A stretch of DNA of 64,000 bases. Source: Oreohelix idahoensis. Its lineage: Eukaryota > Mollusca > Gastropoda > Stylommatophora > Oreohelicidae. Under the pieces are notes generated by a model. That model ran no database searches, was not told the DNA's origin, and saw only the letters and a program-made list of their open reading frames with translations. The position numbers were made by a program, and so were the translations under genes. Below are positions 47,034-58,900 of the stretch, in pieces. The stretch lies in the NCBI GenBank assembly GCA_024509875.1, contig JAMPIV010009910.1, forward strand, positions 372,001-436,000. Reading direction: 5' to 3'. Positions within the stretch are counted from its first letter, which is position 1, and the number at the start of each line of letters is the position of its first letter.

Positions 47034-49635
47034 TGTCACGTAGGGTTTATATTCATTTAATTTCCTACATCTTCTTCCTATTCTTTCACCCGAATTCTCT
47101 CTTTTATTATCTCTGTATTTCCTTTTTTCCTGTATATTTTTCATCCATTCGTTTTGCGAATATTATTTTCATATAATTCGCAAACTTTACCTGTTTTCCT
47201 TTCTCTAAAACTGAGAATCGCACCTGGGTGGTATTGCGTACATGTCAGTCGCGCTGGTCGGACGATAGGCGTGAATTTACAGCATTCGCTAGACATTCGT
47301 CTGAGGGTCTCTGGCCTGGGGCGTGAAAATTCACCCGAGGGACATGGAAAGTAGACAGAGAGTCTGCATTTCAGTAAACGCATGAGGTTTTTCGTCAGAA
47401 AAAACCCGGCTTAGCGTGAAAATCCACTCCGCACTGCAGACGGTGGTCTGAGATTTGCAACTCATGCAAGCCCTCGGCCACTGATGGCTGTTACGTCACG
47501 CGATAAGCGGACGAAGGTGTTATACGGACAGGGGAGACTATTTCGCTTGGCGAAATAAGATTAGGATCCTGTGTCCGATTTTAAGATATTGGCCAAGTTT
47601 GAAACTTTAATTTCATTCTCGCTCATAGACTCACAGTAGATAGGTTGCTCGTAAACAGAATAGCTGTTAGCGAAGATCTCAGTTTGTTTCGGCAATTTGT
47701 CGAACTTCTAGACTTCCAGAAATATTTTCAGCATTTTTATTCTTAAGTTGTGCGACTACCTGTAATTCTGTGGTTGAGGTAATTAATATGATAGATATAT
47801 AGATTTTGTGAGTGTTAAAGTGTTAAATCGCTTAATTCATTTTAATCTATTTCTTTAGCGCAGAAGAGAAATAAAGTGGTAGGCTATTATATTTTCTAGG
47901 GAAGCATTCAGTGGAAAGCAGAATAAAATTAAAATTTCTAGCTTATAACGGCAATTGTAGCTATTTATGAATTTAATTTAACCGCTAATACTCAGTCGAG
48001 TGTATTTTTCTAAACTAACGTATAAACTCTAGAATCGAGCCTCATGAATGGTGACGGAATACGCACGTGTTCCTAATTCATGAGGATTGCTGATTTTTAA
48101 ATATAACTTACGTCACGGGAAGTTTAAATGATAAGCAAAGCTCTCTGCTTGCAAGTTTAAATGTAAGTTATAACCAGTACAGATTCTGTTTATTATATTA
48201 TATGTGTTATTTTTCCTCCACACAGTGAAAGTTTTGGGGTGACCCTAACTTTACCAGCACCTAGTAGTAGTTTCCATACTTGTGAAGAAATAGACAGTCC
48301 TTATTTTGAACCACGTGGGTTTCTTAAGTACCACTGGTCTAAACAGTGCATATGCAACCCGAGTTAGCCAGAAATACTATATCCCAATAACGGGTTTTCA
48401 AAGACTGTAATGATAAATACTGGACCTTGGAGCCAGATCTTAATTTCTTCTAGAAACTCTACGTAATTTTTCTGCCTGGTGGCGCGAAATACTTCAAGTA
48501 TTAACTAACATTTCCCGACTATATATATATATATATTTTTTGTGGACAAATCTGTGGTGTGACTAAAGTGAATCCTATACTGAGGGAAGGCACCGACCTG
48601 ACATTCATCATTTTTAGAAACCTACGCTATTGACACTGTGCTCTGCTAACTCCCGCGCCTGGAATAATTGTTAGGTGACTTAATCAGACATTTGAACAAA
48701 TTTGCACACCCAAGTAGTCGTTCCCGGAGACTCCGAGTTAAATACGTCTTTTGGAACTGGGGACTTCTTGGCAGAAGACTGCATTTTTTTGAGTCTGTGT
48801 GAAAATCTAAAATCAGTGTGTTCCAAGAGGCAGCGAGCAAAGTCGTGAGTACATGTATGAGAGGCCATGGCGGAATGAATGAGTGTACGCTGGTTTGAGT
48901 GATATTTTCACTATTATATCTTTGACACCCTGTTGCTGTCCTAATTTTTTTTTTCAATCTGCATAATTTGTTGCTAAGGCTAGAGTTCTTGTGTTTTTGT
49001 CTTAGGTTAAATCAGATTTTTTTTAAACTCTGTGCATATAATTACGAGATAAAACAAAGAAAACTCTTAGACTCAAACCCTATGTATCTGTGACTCGGGC
49101 GCCATCATCTGTTCTCTTAACGGGGCCGGGCTAAACCTAGAGTTAACACTATAACGGGGCTATCATCCTTGCAACATTTCCTTGAATTTTTATGACTATG
49201 TGTATATGTATTTTCCTTGATGTACTTTCTTTGATGTTGTGAGCCGATTTTTTCCTGATATTAAAATCGCTCTTGAACTTAATAATAGTGTTTGGTCAGC
49301 TCGTTCTAGATATATATATATCATTGTTATAGTTTTCCCACGTCTGTGTGTTTACCTGTCGTCACGTGTATGTGCGTGCCTGTGAGTGATAGAAATATAC
49401 GTAATATGTATATTGGTGTAGTCTGTCTGACGCTGTAACAACTGTTGTAGAAGATAGGTGAGAGAGAGAAGAATTCTTTTCGCTTTCAGAGACAGCCACT
49501 ATACCAAAATCTATCATCTCACGTGTGTGGAAATTCTATTACCTTTCACTAACTCTCACTGAGTCTATCACCTATTCAAACCTATTCAGAAGGGACCAAA
49601 CCTAGTCTTAATTCTCCTATCGAAAATCTACGACA
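47034..49635 (+). repeat. element C 3' LTR
   Basis: About 2602 bp, nearly identical to the 5' LTR. Differences include a duplicated AAAGTGTT near 47817 and a few single-base changes. Confidence 0.95.
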
Positions 49636-49910
49636 AGGATCAGAAAAGTGAGGCTATCTCCGAAAAAGTATTTTCCAGTGATGGTACTGATGATGGCCAT
49701 ATGCACTTTCTCTGTTCCTCATATATTGGGCATCTTTGAAGTTGATGGTCAGCAGTCATTTTATCGGTGCCACAGTTACGCTCGTCAGTAGTTCCTATCT
49801 TTAGCTTGTTGAATAGACGGTGTTCCAATCTGTTGTGGCCTGTGTTGAATAGATGGTGTTCCAATATGTTGTGGACTGTGCGGAGTCTGAAGATAACCAC
49901 TTGATGTTTA
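49636..49910 (-). pseudogene. LINE 3'-end fragment, part 2 (continues 40314-40421)
   Basis: The minus-strand frame reads LFNKLKIGTTDERNCGTDKM then TADHQLQRCPIYEEQRKCIW, nearly the same as the LINE at 18155. Element C interrupts it with the duplication AGGAT. Confidence 0.8.
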
Positions 49911-50034
49911 ACGAAAAAAAGAAAAGAAGGTAGAAACAAACAACGAATAAAGCCCAAGGTCTTTGAATAGTACACAGCCAACATAAATGTGAATGTTGAA
50001 GGCACTTGTGAGAAATTCTTCTTCTTCATCGTTC
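49911..50034. other. unassigned junction
   Basis: No recognisable content apart from CACTTGTGAGAAATTCTTCT at its end, similar to the SINE tail seen at 39060 and 50325. Confidence 0.3.
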
Positions 50035-50325
50035 GTCCTGAAAAGGACGTTGGTTGCGTTGTGTCTGTTTACACCGGAGCTGCGATATCTGCGCCTTTCG
50101 GCCGACACATCCAACTTCAGCATGGCATTTTTGGGGACCGGGTTTGCCTTCCCTCTTCGATCCCTACTCTCTCAGCCAGATTACAGTGATGCAGTCTGTT
50201 TCCAGGACCACCATGTGGAGGTGAAGTAGAGTCTTGGTCAGCTCTGGTTCGCTGACCCTGACGCAAGCAGTCAAGCTATGGGTCGCTGACTGCATTCTCT
50301 ATTGCTGCATCTTTGGGTCCCACTT
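50035..50325 (-). repeat. dispersed repeat family R, copy 2
   Basis: Reverse complement of 40007-40310 with moderate divergence. Confidence 0.75.
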
Positions 50326-50440
50326 GTGAGAAATAAAGAAGTAGAAATCTTGACAACAGAAAAGCAACAGAAGTGATAGATTTACTGGGGAATCTTCTTC
50401 TTCGTTCTTCCTGAAAAGGACGTTGGTTGCGTTGTGTCGC
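50326..50440 (-). repeat. SINE tail fragment plus partial family R copy
   Basis: 50326-50375 matches the minus-strand SINE tail of the 39-kb palindrome (GAGAAATAAAGAAGTAGAA, then ACAACAGAAAAGCAACAGA). 50395-50440 repeats the family R terminus (TCCTGAAAAGGACGTTGGTT). Confidence 0.6.
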
Positions 50441-50830
50441 CCACAAAAGCCAGATCCAAACCTCAGAAATGAGGTATCTGAGAAAGGTGATCGAAGAAAC
50501 AAGAAGAGACATGGTCTGCAACCAGACGATACGTCAAGGCCTAAAATCCCACCCCCTGCAGACCCAAGTAGAACAGACCCAACTAAGATGGTTTGGCCAT
50601 CTCTGCAGAATGGAAGAAGATCGGCTACCACGACAAGCTTGGGAAACAAAGAGCCAGGGATCCAGGCCCCCAGGACGACCCAGAGTCCGCTGAGAGGACA
50701 ACATCAGACAATCTTTGAAGGACCGAGGACTAGAATGGAACCAGACCAGGAGGAAGACAGCCGAAAGGATAGTCTGGCGCTCTCTCTTCCAAACCTTTAC
50801 ACCTCACGGTAGAAGGGGAACGACTAAGTA
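50441..50830 (+). pseudogene. RTE-like LINE 3' fragment
   Basis: Reads HKSQIQTSEMRYLRKV … LRWFGHLCRMEEDRLPRQAW … GSRPPGRPRVR, then frame-shifts, matching the C-terminus of the LINE at 9092-17693. It ends at the same stop and CTAAGTAAG tail. 5'-truncated. Confidence 0.9.
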
Positions 50831-50994
50831 AGGAAACTTACGAGCATGCAGTAGACCAGATATATCGGAGGAGATATTTCTGGATCCATACTGCAGAGGT
50901 TTTAATAGCTAGGGTACCTTCACAAGTTGGCCTAGAAGAAAATGACAAAGATATATGATGAAGCCAAGAAAAGTATATTTAATAAATACCAAAT

Positions 50995-51350
50995 AGGAGC
51001 CGCGCTAGCGTAGTGGTTACAACACCGCTCTGGCGACCGGGTGATTCGGGATCAAACCCGGCGAGCGCATTTAAGGATTTTTCGTCGACCGGGATTTGGA
51101 CTGGATTAACTCGAGACCTGGCGAGAACATTTGAAAGAGTGTCGTCTTCCAGGGATTGGCGGCTCCTGAGCCGACCCAGCTGTAATGGGTACCTCCGAAA
51201 TCGGCGAGTATCTGCCTGAATGGCGAGGGACAGCTGTCTCTGTACGAGAAAAGGGATACTCACGTAAAATCAATGTCAGGTTAGACATTAATAATAACCT
51301 GAGATTTCGCCTCGAGTATTAGCGGGCGTACGGAAAAAAAAAAAAAAAAA
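50995..51350 (+). mobile_element. tRNA-derived SINE with poly-A tail
   Basis: The head GGAGCCGCGCTAGCGTAGTGG then TTACAACACCGCTC carries an A box (TAGCGTAGTGG) and a B box (GGGATCAAACCCGG). The body contains CCCAGCTGTAATGGGTACC, shared with 31450-31705. It ends in an A run of about 17. Possible duplication CCAAATA on both sides. Confidence 0.85.
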
Positions 51351-51489
51351 CCCAAATAAATGTCTATAACTTAGACCAGCAGCTTAATTAAAATAACTGA
51401 TAGACAGTAGCATGGAACTGAAATCTGAAAGGCAGACGGGTATATAAGCTGTTCCAGGCCCCAACAAGAATGTGTCAAGTATCTATGGA

Positions 51490-51746
51490 ACCAAAAATTC
51501 CTGGCAGCAAGAAACTACTTAGAATTCAATTTCGAACGGGCTATTTTAGAATTAGTGAAAAGTACTGTGCAGAATGTCTACAAGACAATTACATTAGACC
51601 ATTTCCTACTAAAATGTAAGAAGTATGAACAACAGAGGAAAACAGTATTAGCTTATTTACAGGCATGCAATTCAGGCATAACTGTAGAATGTTGGGAATA
51701 GACAGACCTAGAGAAATACACATTATAATAAAGTAGTAAATATCAA
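51490..51746 (+). pseudogene. LINE 3'-end fragment (HFLLKCKKY type)
   Basis: One frame gives TLDHFLLKCKKYEQQRKTVL then AYLQACN, ending at a stop near 51702, the usual Jockey/CR1-like C-terminus. Upstream pieces (51490-51600) in another frame are consistent with the same protein. Confidence 0.65.
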
Positions 51747-52293
51747 GAACACTAATTAACACATAATGACTGTTGACGGTATGGCGGGAAAGTGAAGTTC
51801 TCGTTACATATAATGATTATGACAAATTAATAGTGACTTAGGTATCATCCCAAACACCCCCAGGACTTCATATCGTCCTCCCCCTTATTGACACCATAAC
51901 ATATATAGGGAAACAACCAATTTAGGACAACGGAAAAAATACACAGGAACATCCTGTAAAGTTGTGTGGTTGACTAAGTTGGTATATCGTGCTGATTCAA
52001 TTACGCGAATGCTATGGGTGGTCAAGAAGTATGGTTTCATACATGGACTCCAAAACGACTGGTTAATTTGGGTCCACAAATACAGGCATGTTTATTTACG
52101 TAAGACAAACTTCAAATGTTCATGGCAATCATCAATACATGCATAGAATGGCATCTCCTACAGTCCTTAATGAATCGTCGCGTATCTGGCCTATATACTA
52201 GAGATGCCGGCAAACCGGTGAACATCTAAGTAGTGATAACCAGGATATGGAGATTAAAAATATATTTGATAGCTCCCGAAGAGACTCCTCTTT
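51747..52293. other. unassigned stretch
   Basis: No coding, RNA or repeat family recognised. Confidence 0.35.
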
Positions 52294-52647
52294 TTAAATA
52301 TCATCGAACTTAAATACTTGCGTTCGGCATCTTCTTGAATACATGTGGCGACCTTCGTAATATAATGCCACGTAGGATAAACAGCATAACACTTCAATAA
52401 ACTTGGGAGTACTAATATCCTCGTCTTGCTTCGACGGATTATTACAACGATAGGCCAAGAACGACCGTTTGAATATATTAGCGCGGCATCTCATTACGTC
52501 ATCATCGCTCAGTGACGTCAACCTATTATCGCGTTCACTTACAATTAATAATGGTGCAAAACATATCATGTTGACTCCAGATAGAAATGTTACCGCGTAG
52601 ATTAAACTGCTAACAAATCTAAGTGAGGCCAACATGTAAGTACACAA
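52294..52647 (-). CDS. hypothetical ORF, 117 codons
   Basis: Not recognised. Starts MCTYMLASLRFVSSLIYAV; residues 1-35 are hydrophobic enough for a signal peptide or membrane segment. The rest is mixed, with six later cysteines. It has no Gag/pol/transposase motif, no neighbours of related content, and no clear promoter or polyadenylation signal. It may be a chance frame or one exon of an unknown gene. Confidence 0.2.
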   Translation of the reverse strand: MCTYMLASLRFVSSLIYAVTFLSGVNMICFAPLLIVSERDNRLTSLSDDDVMRCRANIFKRSFLAYRCNNPSKQDEDISTPKFIEVLCCLSYVALYYEGRHMYSRRCRTQVFKFDDI

Positions 52648-52870
52648 TAATGTTCTTTAACACATCCACACAATTTGAGACTTTAATTTACTCAGTCTAC
52701 AATAATTGGAAAGGAGACATTATACCATGATCAGGTATCGCCAATTGCAAATATCTGAAATGATAATGGCCCCTTCAGTCATAACTGACTATGGGAATTC
52801 GCCCCCTGAGGTGACAGCCCTCAGCTGCTTATTTTCCTGGTATTCCTTTAAAAGTTTTCTACTCTTTTCT
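52648..52870. other. unassigned stretch
   Basis: Nothing recognisable. Confidence 0.3.
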
Positions 52871-53095
52871 ACTTTGGCCACATAAAAAGGCATAACACCT
52901 TGCAGAAGACCATAATAAAAGGGAGAGGTGAAGGCAAACGTGCAAGGGGAAGACGGCGCTATAAGTGGGAAGATAACATCAAGAGATGGACAGGGAAGAG
53001 CCTATAAGAGTGCACCACCAAGACAAGAGACAGAAGACGTTGGAGATCCTTTACAGCCAACCTTCGTTGTGGAGATGGCAGCAGATGATGATGAT
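52871..53095 (+). pseudogene. LINE 3' fragment (family of 35134-35740)
   Basis: Reads YFGHIKRHNTLQKTI … GKRARGRRRYKWEDNIKRW and ends with the (GAT)n tail of the family. 5'-truncated. Confidence 0.85.
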
Positions 53096-53425
53096 GACTC
53101 TTTTCTGCTTGCCGTGAGAGCTTCTTTTCCGCTTAATCTGAGGTGGCGCCGAAGATAGCACCGCCACTTGGCGCGATCGGTAGCTTCATCCTCCGAGGTT
53201 GCAGGATTTATTTTCAATGCCCTCATGTCTCTCTTGTAGACATCTTTGAATCTCAGCTAAGGTGCCCAACTGTTCTTTTGCTTGCCGCCAGTTGTCAGTA
53301 GAAGATATCTTTCGGAATGCGACCATCTTTCATGCGGCGGAAATGGCCAAGCCAGCGCCACTGCGCTGTCTTAGCAGTGTATACATGCTTTGAAGGCCAA
53401 CACGTGACAGCACTTCGACATTTGT
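53096..53425 (-). pseudogene. LINE 3' fragment, different family, minus strand
   Basis: The minus strand reads CWPSKHVYTAKTAQWRWLGH then FRRMKDGRIPKDIFY, followed by LAASKRTVGHL with stops. A decayed LINE C-terminus abutting the plus-strand LINE tail. Confidence 0.75.
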
Positions 53426-53752
53426 CACTTTCTTTCCTCGAAATACATCTGAAATTAGAGACACTATATATCCTAATTATAAACCATCAGAGCTTTAGCG
53501 GGATATTTTTTTAAATAAATAAATAATGTACACTCTTGTGCCCTGTCCCACAGCCCTGCGTTTTCATACAGGATGTCTTTTAAAAATTAACTGTCATCTT
53601 ATCAGCTGTTTTTTTTTTTTTATATACGCTGTTCATATACGGCATCAGCCTAAATTTATTCTTCGTGAGCATGGAACCCGACTACGGTTGAGAGGCTGTC
53701 CTGAAGACTCCATTTGATCTTGCAGTGGTAGTTTACCACAAGCATGAGGGAT
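53426..53752. other. unassigned stretch
   Basis: Flank of element D; nothing recognisable. The five bases before the LTR are GGGAT, the expected duplication, whose partner lies beyond the window. Confidence 0.35.
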
Positions 53753-54841
53753 TGTTACGTACATTTATTACCTAAGGGGGTAGTCTTCGGTCCTGCCAAA
53801 TGTACGCACCAGTTTTATATAGTTATATTATTTGAGCGTTCGATTGATTCACGCACTGACGTGCACAATGCAGTGTGAGTTGCTTTGGACGCACGGGTAA
53901 CCTAGTTTGGGGATTGTGACGTCATGTTTTGTCGGGGCTGTACGGACCATGTTTATGTCCGATATATATTTCCTTGGAATTTTGCTGGCAAGTTTGGAAG
54001 AGGCCATTATGTTGTATGATCTCTACTGGTTCATGTTGAAGCCAACAGTAGTAGGATCAAGTAAGTGTCGCCCCATGTCATTAAATGTTTATTGAGTAAA
54101 TTAAAGTGTAAGGCCGCTCATAGTTCTGATCTAGCGGGAAATCCATCACGGCATGTTATTTTCTAGAATGGACAGACGGAGTCGGTAGCCTTTTGAATTA
54201 CCGTAGATGAAGAATACCTACGAGTACACAAAGTTGATTGAATTATATGCTTCTCATGTTTTATATGCCGTATGTTAGTCAATGCCAAAGTCATGGCATG
54301 GATATAGAGAGGTTAGTCAACACAGAACTCTAACCTGGTCGTATTGTTGTGGATGACTTTATTTGGATATTTATATATATATGCTGCCTAAGTATTGTAG
54401 GAAGGAAGCCTGGAATCATGGCAAGTCTGATAAGAAATATTACTCATTGAGTATGAATCCGTTGGTCATAAGATACGTCCTTGAGAGAAGGTTAACGGAC
54501 GTTATTACAATACATATACTATGGCAAAGGAAGGGATCCTTAGACATTTGAATAAGAGGACTTAATTGTTAGAGAATCTTCATCCCTTGAAAAGTGATGA
54601 TCAACATTGTGATGTATGACCTTTTTGCACCTGTAACTATGACTGTCTTGTTCAACGCCGTATATGTCACGTTCAATAAAATCTATGTACATTCATCACA
54701 GCCTTGCGTGCTGCCTATCAGTGACCAGTTGATCACTACTTGTTGGAGTTCGTTTCAACTTAAGAACATTTTCTGAAATATTTTCATTGAGAAAACATTC
54801 GCGTAATGAAGGTCTTTACCTCTAGAAGAAATGACCCAACA
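53753..54841 (+). repeat. element D 5' LTR
   Basis: Starts TGTTACG. Identity with the 3' copy is seen up to the window end (equivalent of 54792). The exact 3' border is inferred at CCCAACA (54841), after which AATGGTGTGCCAGCG could be the primer site. Confidence 0.85.
53917..53924 (+). promoter_or_regulatory. CRE (TGACGTCA) in element D LTR
   Basis: Palindromic CRE consensus, with a TATATAT-like box about 40 bp downstream (53961). Repeated at 63125-63132 in the 3' LTR. Element A's LTR has the same arrangement. Confidence 0.5.
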
Positions 54842-55956
54842 GTAAATGGTGTGCCAGCGTGGGCTGGAAATAACTAATTTCAAAGGAACGTGCCCATTCG
54901 AATTATCGATTGAAAAGAAGATTTGAACTTTCAAGGCGCCAACATCTCGAACTTGGAACCCAGTGGGATGAGAAATCAGAAACAACTTACGTTTACCAAG
55001 GTCAAGGTCTTCAATCAACCTCCACGTTAAGTTTCACAGTGACTGACATCCTGGGGATTACCTCTTCATCATTATTGCGTGCGAGCTGTAATCTAGATAC
55101 GCAGAACGAAGTATTTTATCCGTAGACGTACATCCACGGAGACGAGGCACATTGATTTTTTTACCTGCACGCGAGATGAGTATAACGTGTTTTCGTTATC
55201 CATTTTACCACGTTTAGATGTGCCTTCGATACTAATGTCCACATTTATATTTTCCATGTTATATGTTGTGCATTCTTCGTGGGAGGTAGGGAGGTTGATC
55301 TGACGAACGAGATCCATCTCGAAGCCAATTCGGGCTCTTCGTCAGACGTTCTGTAGGGCTCAACTTGTAAGTTTCAATTGAGCGATAGTTCCGGTACAAG
55401 GCTAGAAACCTTGCCGAAGTTCCGATCGCTAGTTGCTTCTTATAATAGTATCTATTTAGCTGTTTCGTCACGTTTAATTGTTGTTTTTGGTATTTATTTT
55501 ACTCGTACCTTAGTTTTATAATGTATTTTGTTTGTATATTACGTCATTCTCACCTTTCCTGTCGTTCAGTTTTTTACAAAACCTATGTTTTTACACTGTG
55601 TTGTCTAATTGTCTTGTTGATTATTTGATCGCAGTTATCATCGTAACTCTTTACGACATTCTATTTTTAGTTTCACATTTTTATTTTTATTGGATTTCTG
55701 CGACTGTTTTCTATCGTCTTTGATTATCGTGTCTTGTCGGTATTGTTTCTATTGTTTGTCACGTTATTACTTTCATGACATTTCATTACATAAATAACTG
55801 TATTGATTATTAACATATTTCATAACTATATGATAACAAGATACCGTTCTAGGACAGGAACGAAGAACACTTGTTATAGTAACAAGGTTAATTAATTTAT
55901 ATTGATTAATTATCATTTTTATAAATCAAGAGTATTGTGACTACTTATAAAGCATA
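54842..55956 (+). other. element D leader
   Basis: Untranslated and AT-rich. Small frames lack any signature. It ends ACTTATAAAGCATA before the start codon. Confidence 0.6.
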
Positions 55957-58900
55957 ATGTATTCACTAGATTATTTCATTAAGCAAGCAAAAGCTCTTCA
56001 GATGGCTCCTGATGAAGCAAAAACATTTGCACTTGCAGAATATAGGAAAGCTCAAGAAATAGAAGCCGAACAGAGAAAGTTAGAAACTTTAAGACTAGAA
56101 AAACTTCAATTTGAGGCAGATCAAAAACGGATTGAATCTGAGGAAAATGAGAAAAAAATGAGAATAATTGCTGAGGAAGAGGAGAAAAAAATGAGATTAG
56201 CCGCTGAATTAGAAGATAAACGAGTACAAAAGGAAATGGAAGAAAGAAGATTAATAGCTGAACAAGCCGCTGAATTAGAAGATAAACGATTTCGGCGAGA
56301 GGCAGAACAGAAACAAAGGGAGGCTGAAGAAAGACTTAAAATTGAAATGGAAGTTAAACAAAAGGAAATGGAACAGAAACAAAAAGAAATAGAAGAAAGG
56401 AGATTAATAGCTGAACAAAACACAAAACGACTTCAGCTTGAGATGGAAGAGAATGATAGAAAACGACAGCATGAACTGAAATTAGCAGAGTCAGAATATG
56501 AGAGACTTAGGTTAACTCAGGAAGCTAATTCTCAGAGAACTTTTGAAAGCCAAACTTCATCCAGACATGATCATTTTAAGGAAATTAACCTTAAATTACC
56601 TAAATTTAATCCCCCGTCTGATGACGTAATATTTTTCCTAGATAGATTTGAGGCCACTTGTAGGTCTTACAACGTGGATAAAACACTGTTTTGCACATAT
56701 TTATCCAGGTTACTTACAGGGGATGCATTAGCAGTTTATCATACCACCAGCATTGGTGAGAAAAATGACTATAATGCTCTTAGAGCAGCACTTCTGCAAA
56801 AATTCCAAATGACAGAAGACGAATATCGTTTAAGATTTCATACATTACTACCTCAATCTGGCAGAAATTTTAGTGATTTTCTGTCACAGATACGACTAAC
56901 ATTAGAAAGATGGATCGAATTATCCAAAATTGAAAAGTCATATGAAGGTCTCTTCGATTTACTGATGCGCGATAAGGTACTTTCGTCTGTAAATCCTACA
57001 TTTCTCGCATTTTTACACGAACGGAAACCTTTATCTATGAAAGGCTTAGAAGAACATGCAAAAAATTGTTGCACTGCTCACCCAACCATGGATCTAAGTA
57101 ATGCACAGATTAAGAGTGAATTGCCTGTTGCTTTTGCAGCACAACAAAACAATTTTTCACGAAATCGTTCCTTTAGTGCTGACAGGTATGTCAATAAGGG
57201 AAATAATTACAATTTTAACAATGATAACTTTTACAAAGGGAAGCAATTTCAACAATCTGCTCCATTTAATGTTTCTTGGAACCAAGCTCACAGATCGCGA
57301 GATTTTGGTAACAATAATTTTAAAAATAATCAAGGACATTATAATAAACAAAACTGGAGATCAAAATCTCAGGGTCCGCAAAACAGACAAGGTTCTTGGA
57401 ATAAAAATTTTAAAGAACAGCATAACTTTAATTATACAAACTATCGGACTCATCCAAATTTTAACTCTAGTAGAAAAGACAATTATGGCAATTTTAATGC
57501 AAATAATCAAAATCGATCGCGTCGCAGAGAAAGATCGTCGAGTAATACGGGTAGACATTCTAATGTCTCTTTAATTGATACACAGGCTAACATTGAACAG
57601 GGTAAAGTAGCTGAAACTCACAATGCTATGTCTTGTTCTCTTGATTGTACCCAGGTGAAAGACTGTCCAGAATGCTCGACTCTTTTCCAGCCTAAGGCGA
57701 TCACGACGCTGCGTTGCGGACATACCTTGCCTAGTCTACCTGCAGTCTGTACGGCCACTGCTGCGTCAGTACACCAGGGACAGGGCTCTCTTAAGTTTAA
57801 CAAGGGATTTGTCAACAACATTTCATGCTCTCTCCTATTTGACTCAGGTTGTAGCACTGTGGGCGTCCGGACTTCGCTGATCAACCCAAGTTGTGCCACG
57901 GGCAGGGTTGTCAAGTGTGTGACTTTTGGTGGCACCGTCGAAACATTTCCCACTGCTATTATTGATCTTAATACACCATTTTTTTCAGGAAAGATCCAAG
58001 CATGTCTCCTTCCGAATCCAATTTGTGATTTAATACTTGGTCGCATACATGGTATTAAAGAGTGTACACCACAGCAAATAGCTGAATGGGAAGAGCGACA
58101 TATTCAAACTGCAAATGCAGTAGTGACTAGAGCGCAAGCTACTAATATGTCGCATGATACACCTATTGAACCTACAGTTCATACCACTTGTGATGATGAT
58201 GCTCCTATTTCACGGGAGTTGTTTGCAACATTGCAAAAGAATGATGATTCATTAAAAAAAAATTTTCAGTATGTGAACAAAAAGAATACCAGCAACAAAC
58301 TTGCAAAATCTAGACATGACTTTATACTTAAAAATGGGATTTTGGTTAGAGTAATACGGGAAAAGGATTCATCCTTATGTTATCAGATCTTAGTCCCATC
58401 CTCTATGAGATCTCGTATATTACGACATGCGCATGACTCGCAATGTGCGGGCCATATGGGTTTTTCGCGTACCAAATCCAGAGTGCTTTCGGCATTCTAC
58501 TGGCCAGGCGTCCATAGGGACATCACTCTCTATTGTCGGTCCTGTTTGATATGTCAGGAAGTTAAGGTACGGGGTCCATTTCATGCGGCTCCTATTCAAG
58601 CTGCGGACATCCCGATTAGACCATTTGATAAAATGGCCATTGACATTATTGGTCCGATGCTTCCATCTGCTAGAGGGCATACGCATATCCTTACGTGCAT
58701 TGATATGTGCACTCGTTGGCCTGAGGCCATCCCTCTCAAGAACACTTCATCTGCCAGTGTAGCAGAGGCATTGATGTTAATCTTCTCACGCATTGGTTTT
58801 CCACGGAAAATCTTGTCGGATCATGGGGTTCAGTTCATTTCTGAATCCATGTCTCAAGTTATGAAGACATTAGGTATAGACAGATCTCTTAGTTCTATTT

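Larger units (their letters stand above)
40422..49635 (+). mobile_element. LTR retrotransposon C: complete ends, intact Gag-PR-INT ORF, no RT
   Basis: 9214 bp bounded by TGTCACG…ACGACA LTRs of about 2.6 kb, with a perfect 5-bp duplication AGGAT (40417-40421, 49636-49640). The LTRs are nearly identical, so insertion is recent. The internal 4.0 kb holds a leader with four PBS-like repeats, one 1010-codon ORF and a polypurine tract. Only 127 bp separate the stop codon from the 3' LTR, so RT and RNaseH are truly absent. A non-autonomous but well-preserved element. Confidence 0.95.
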
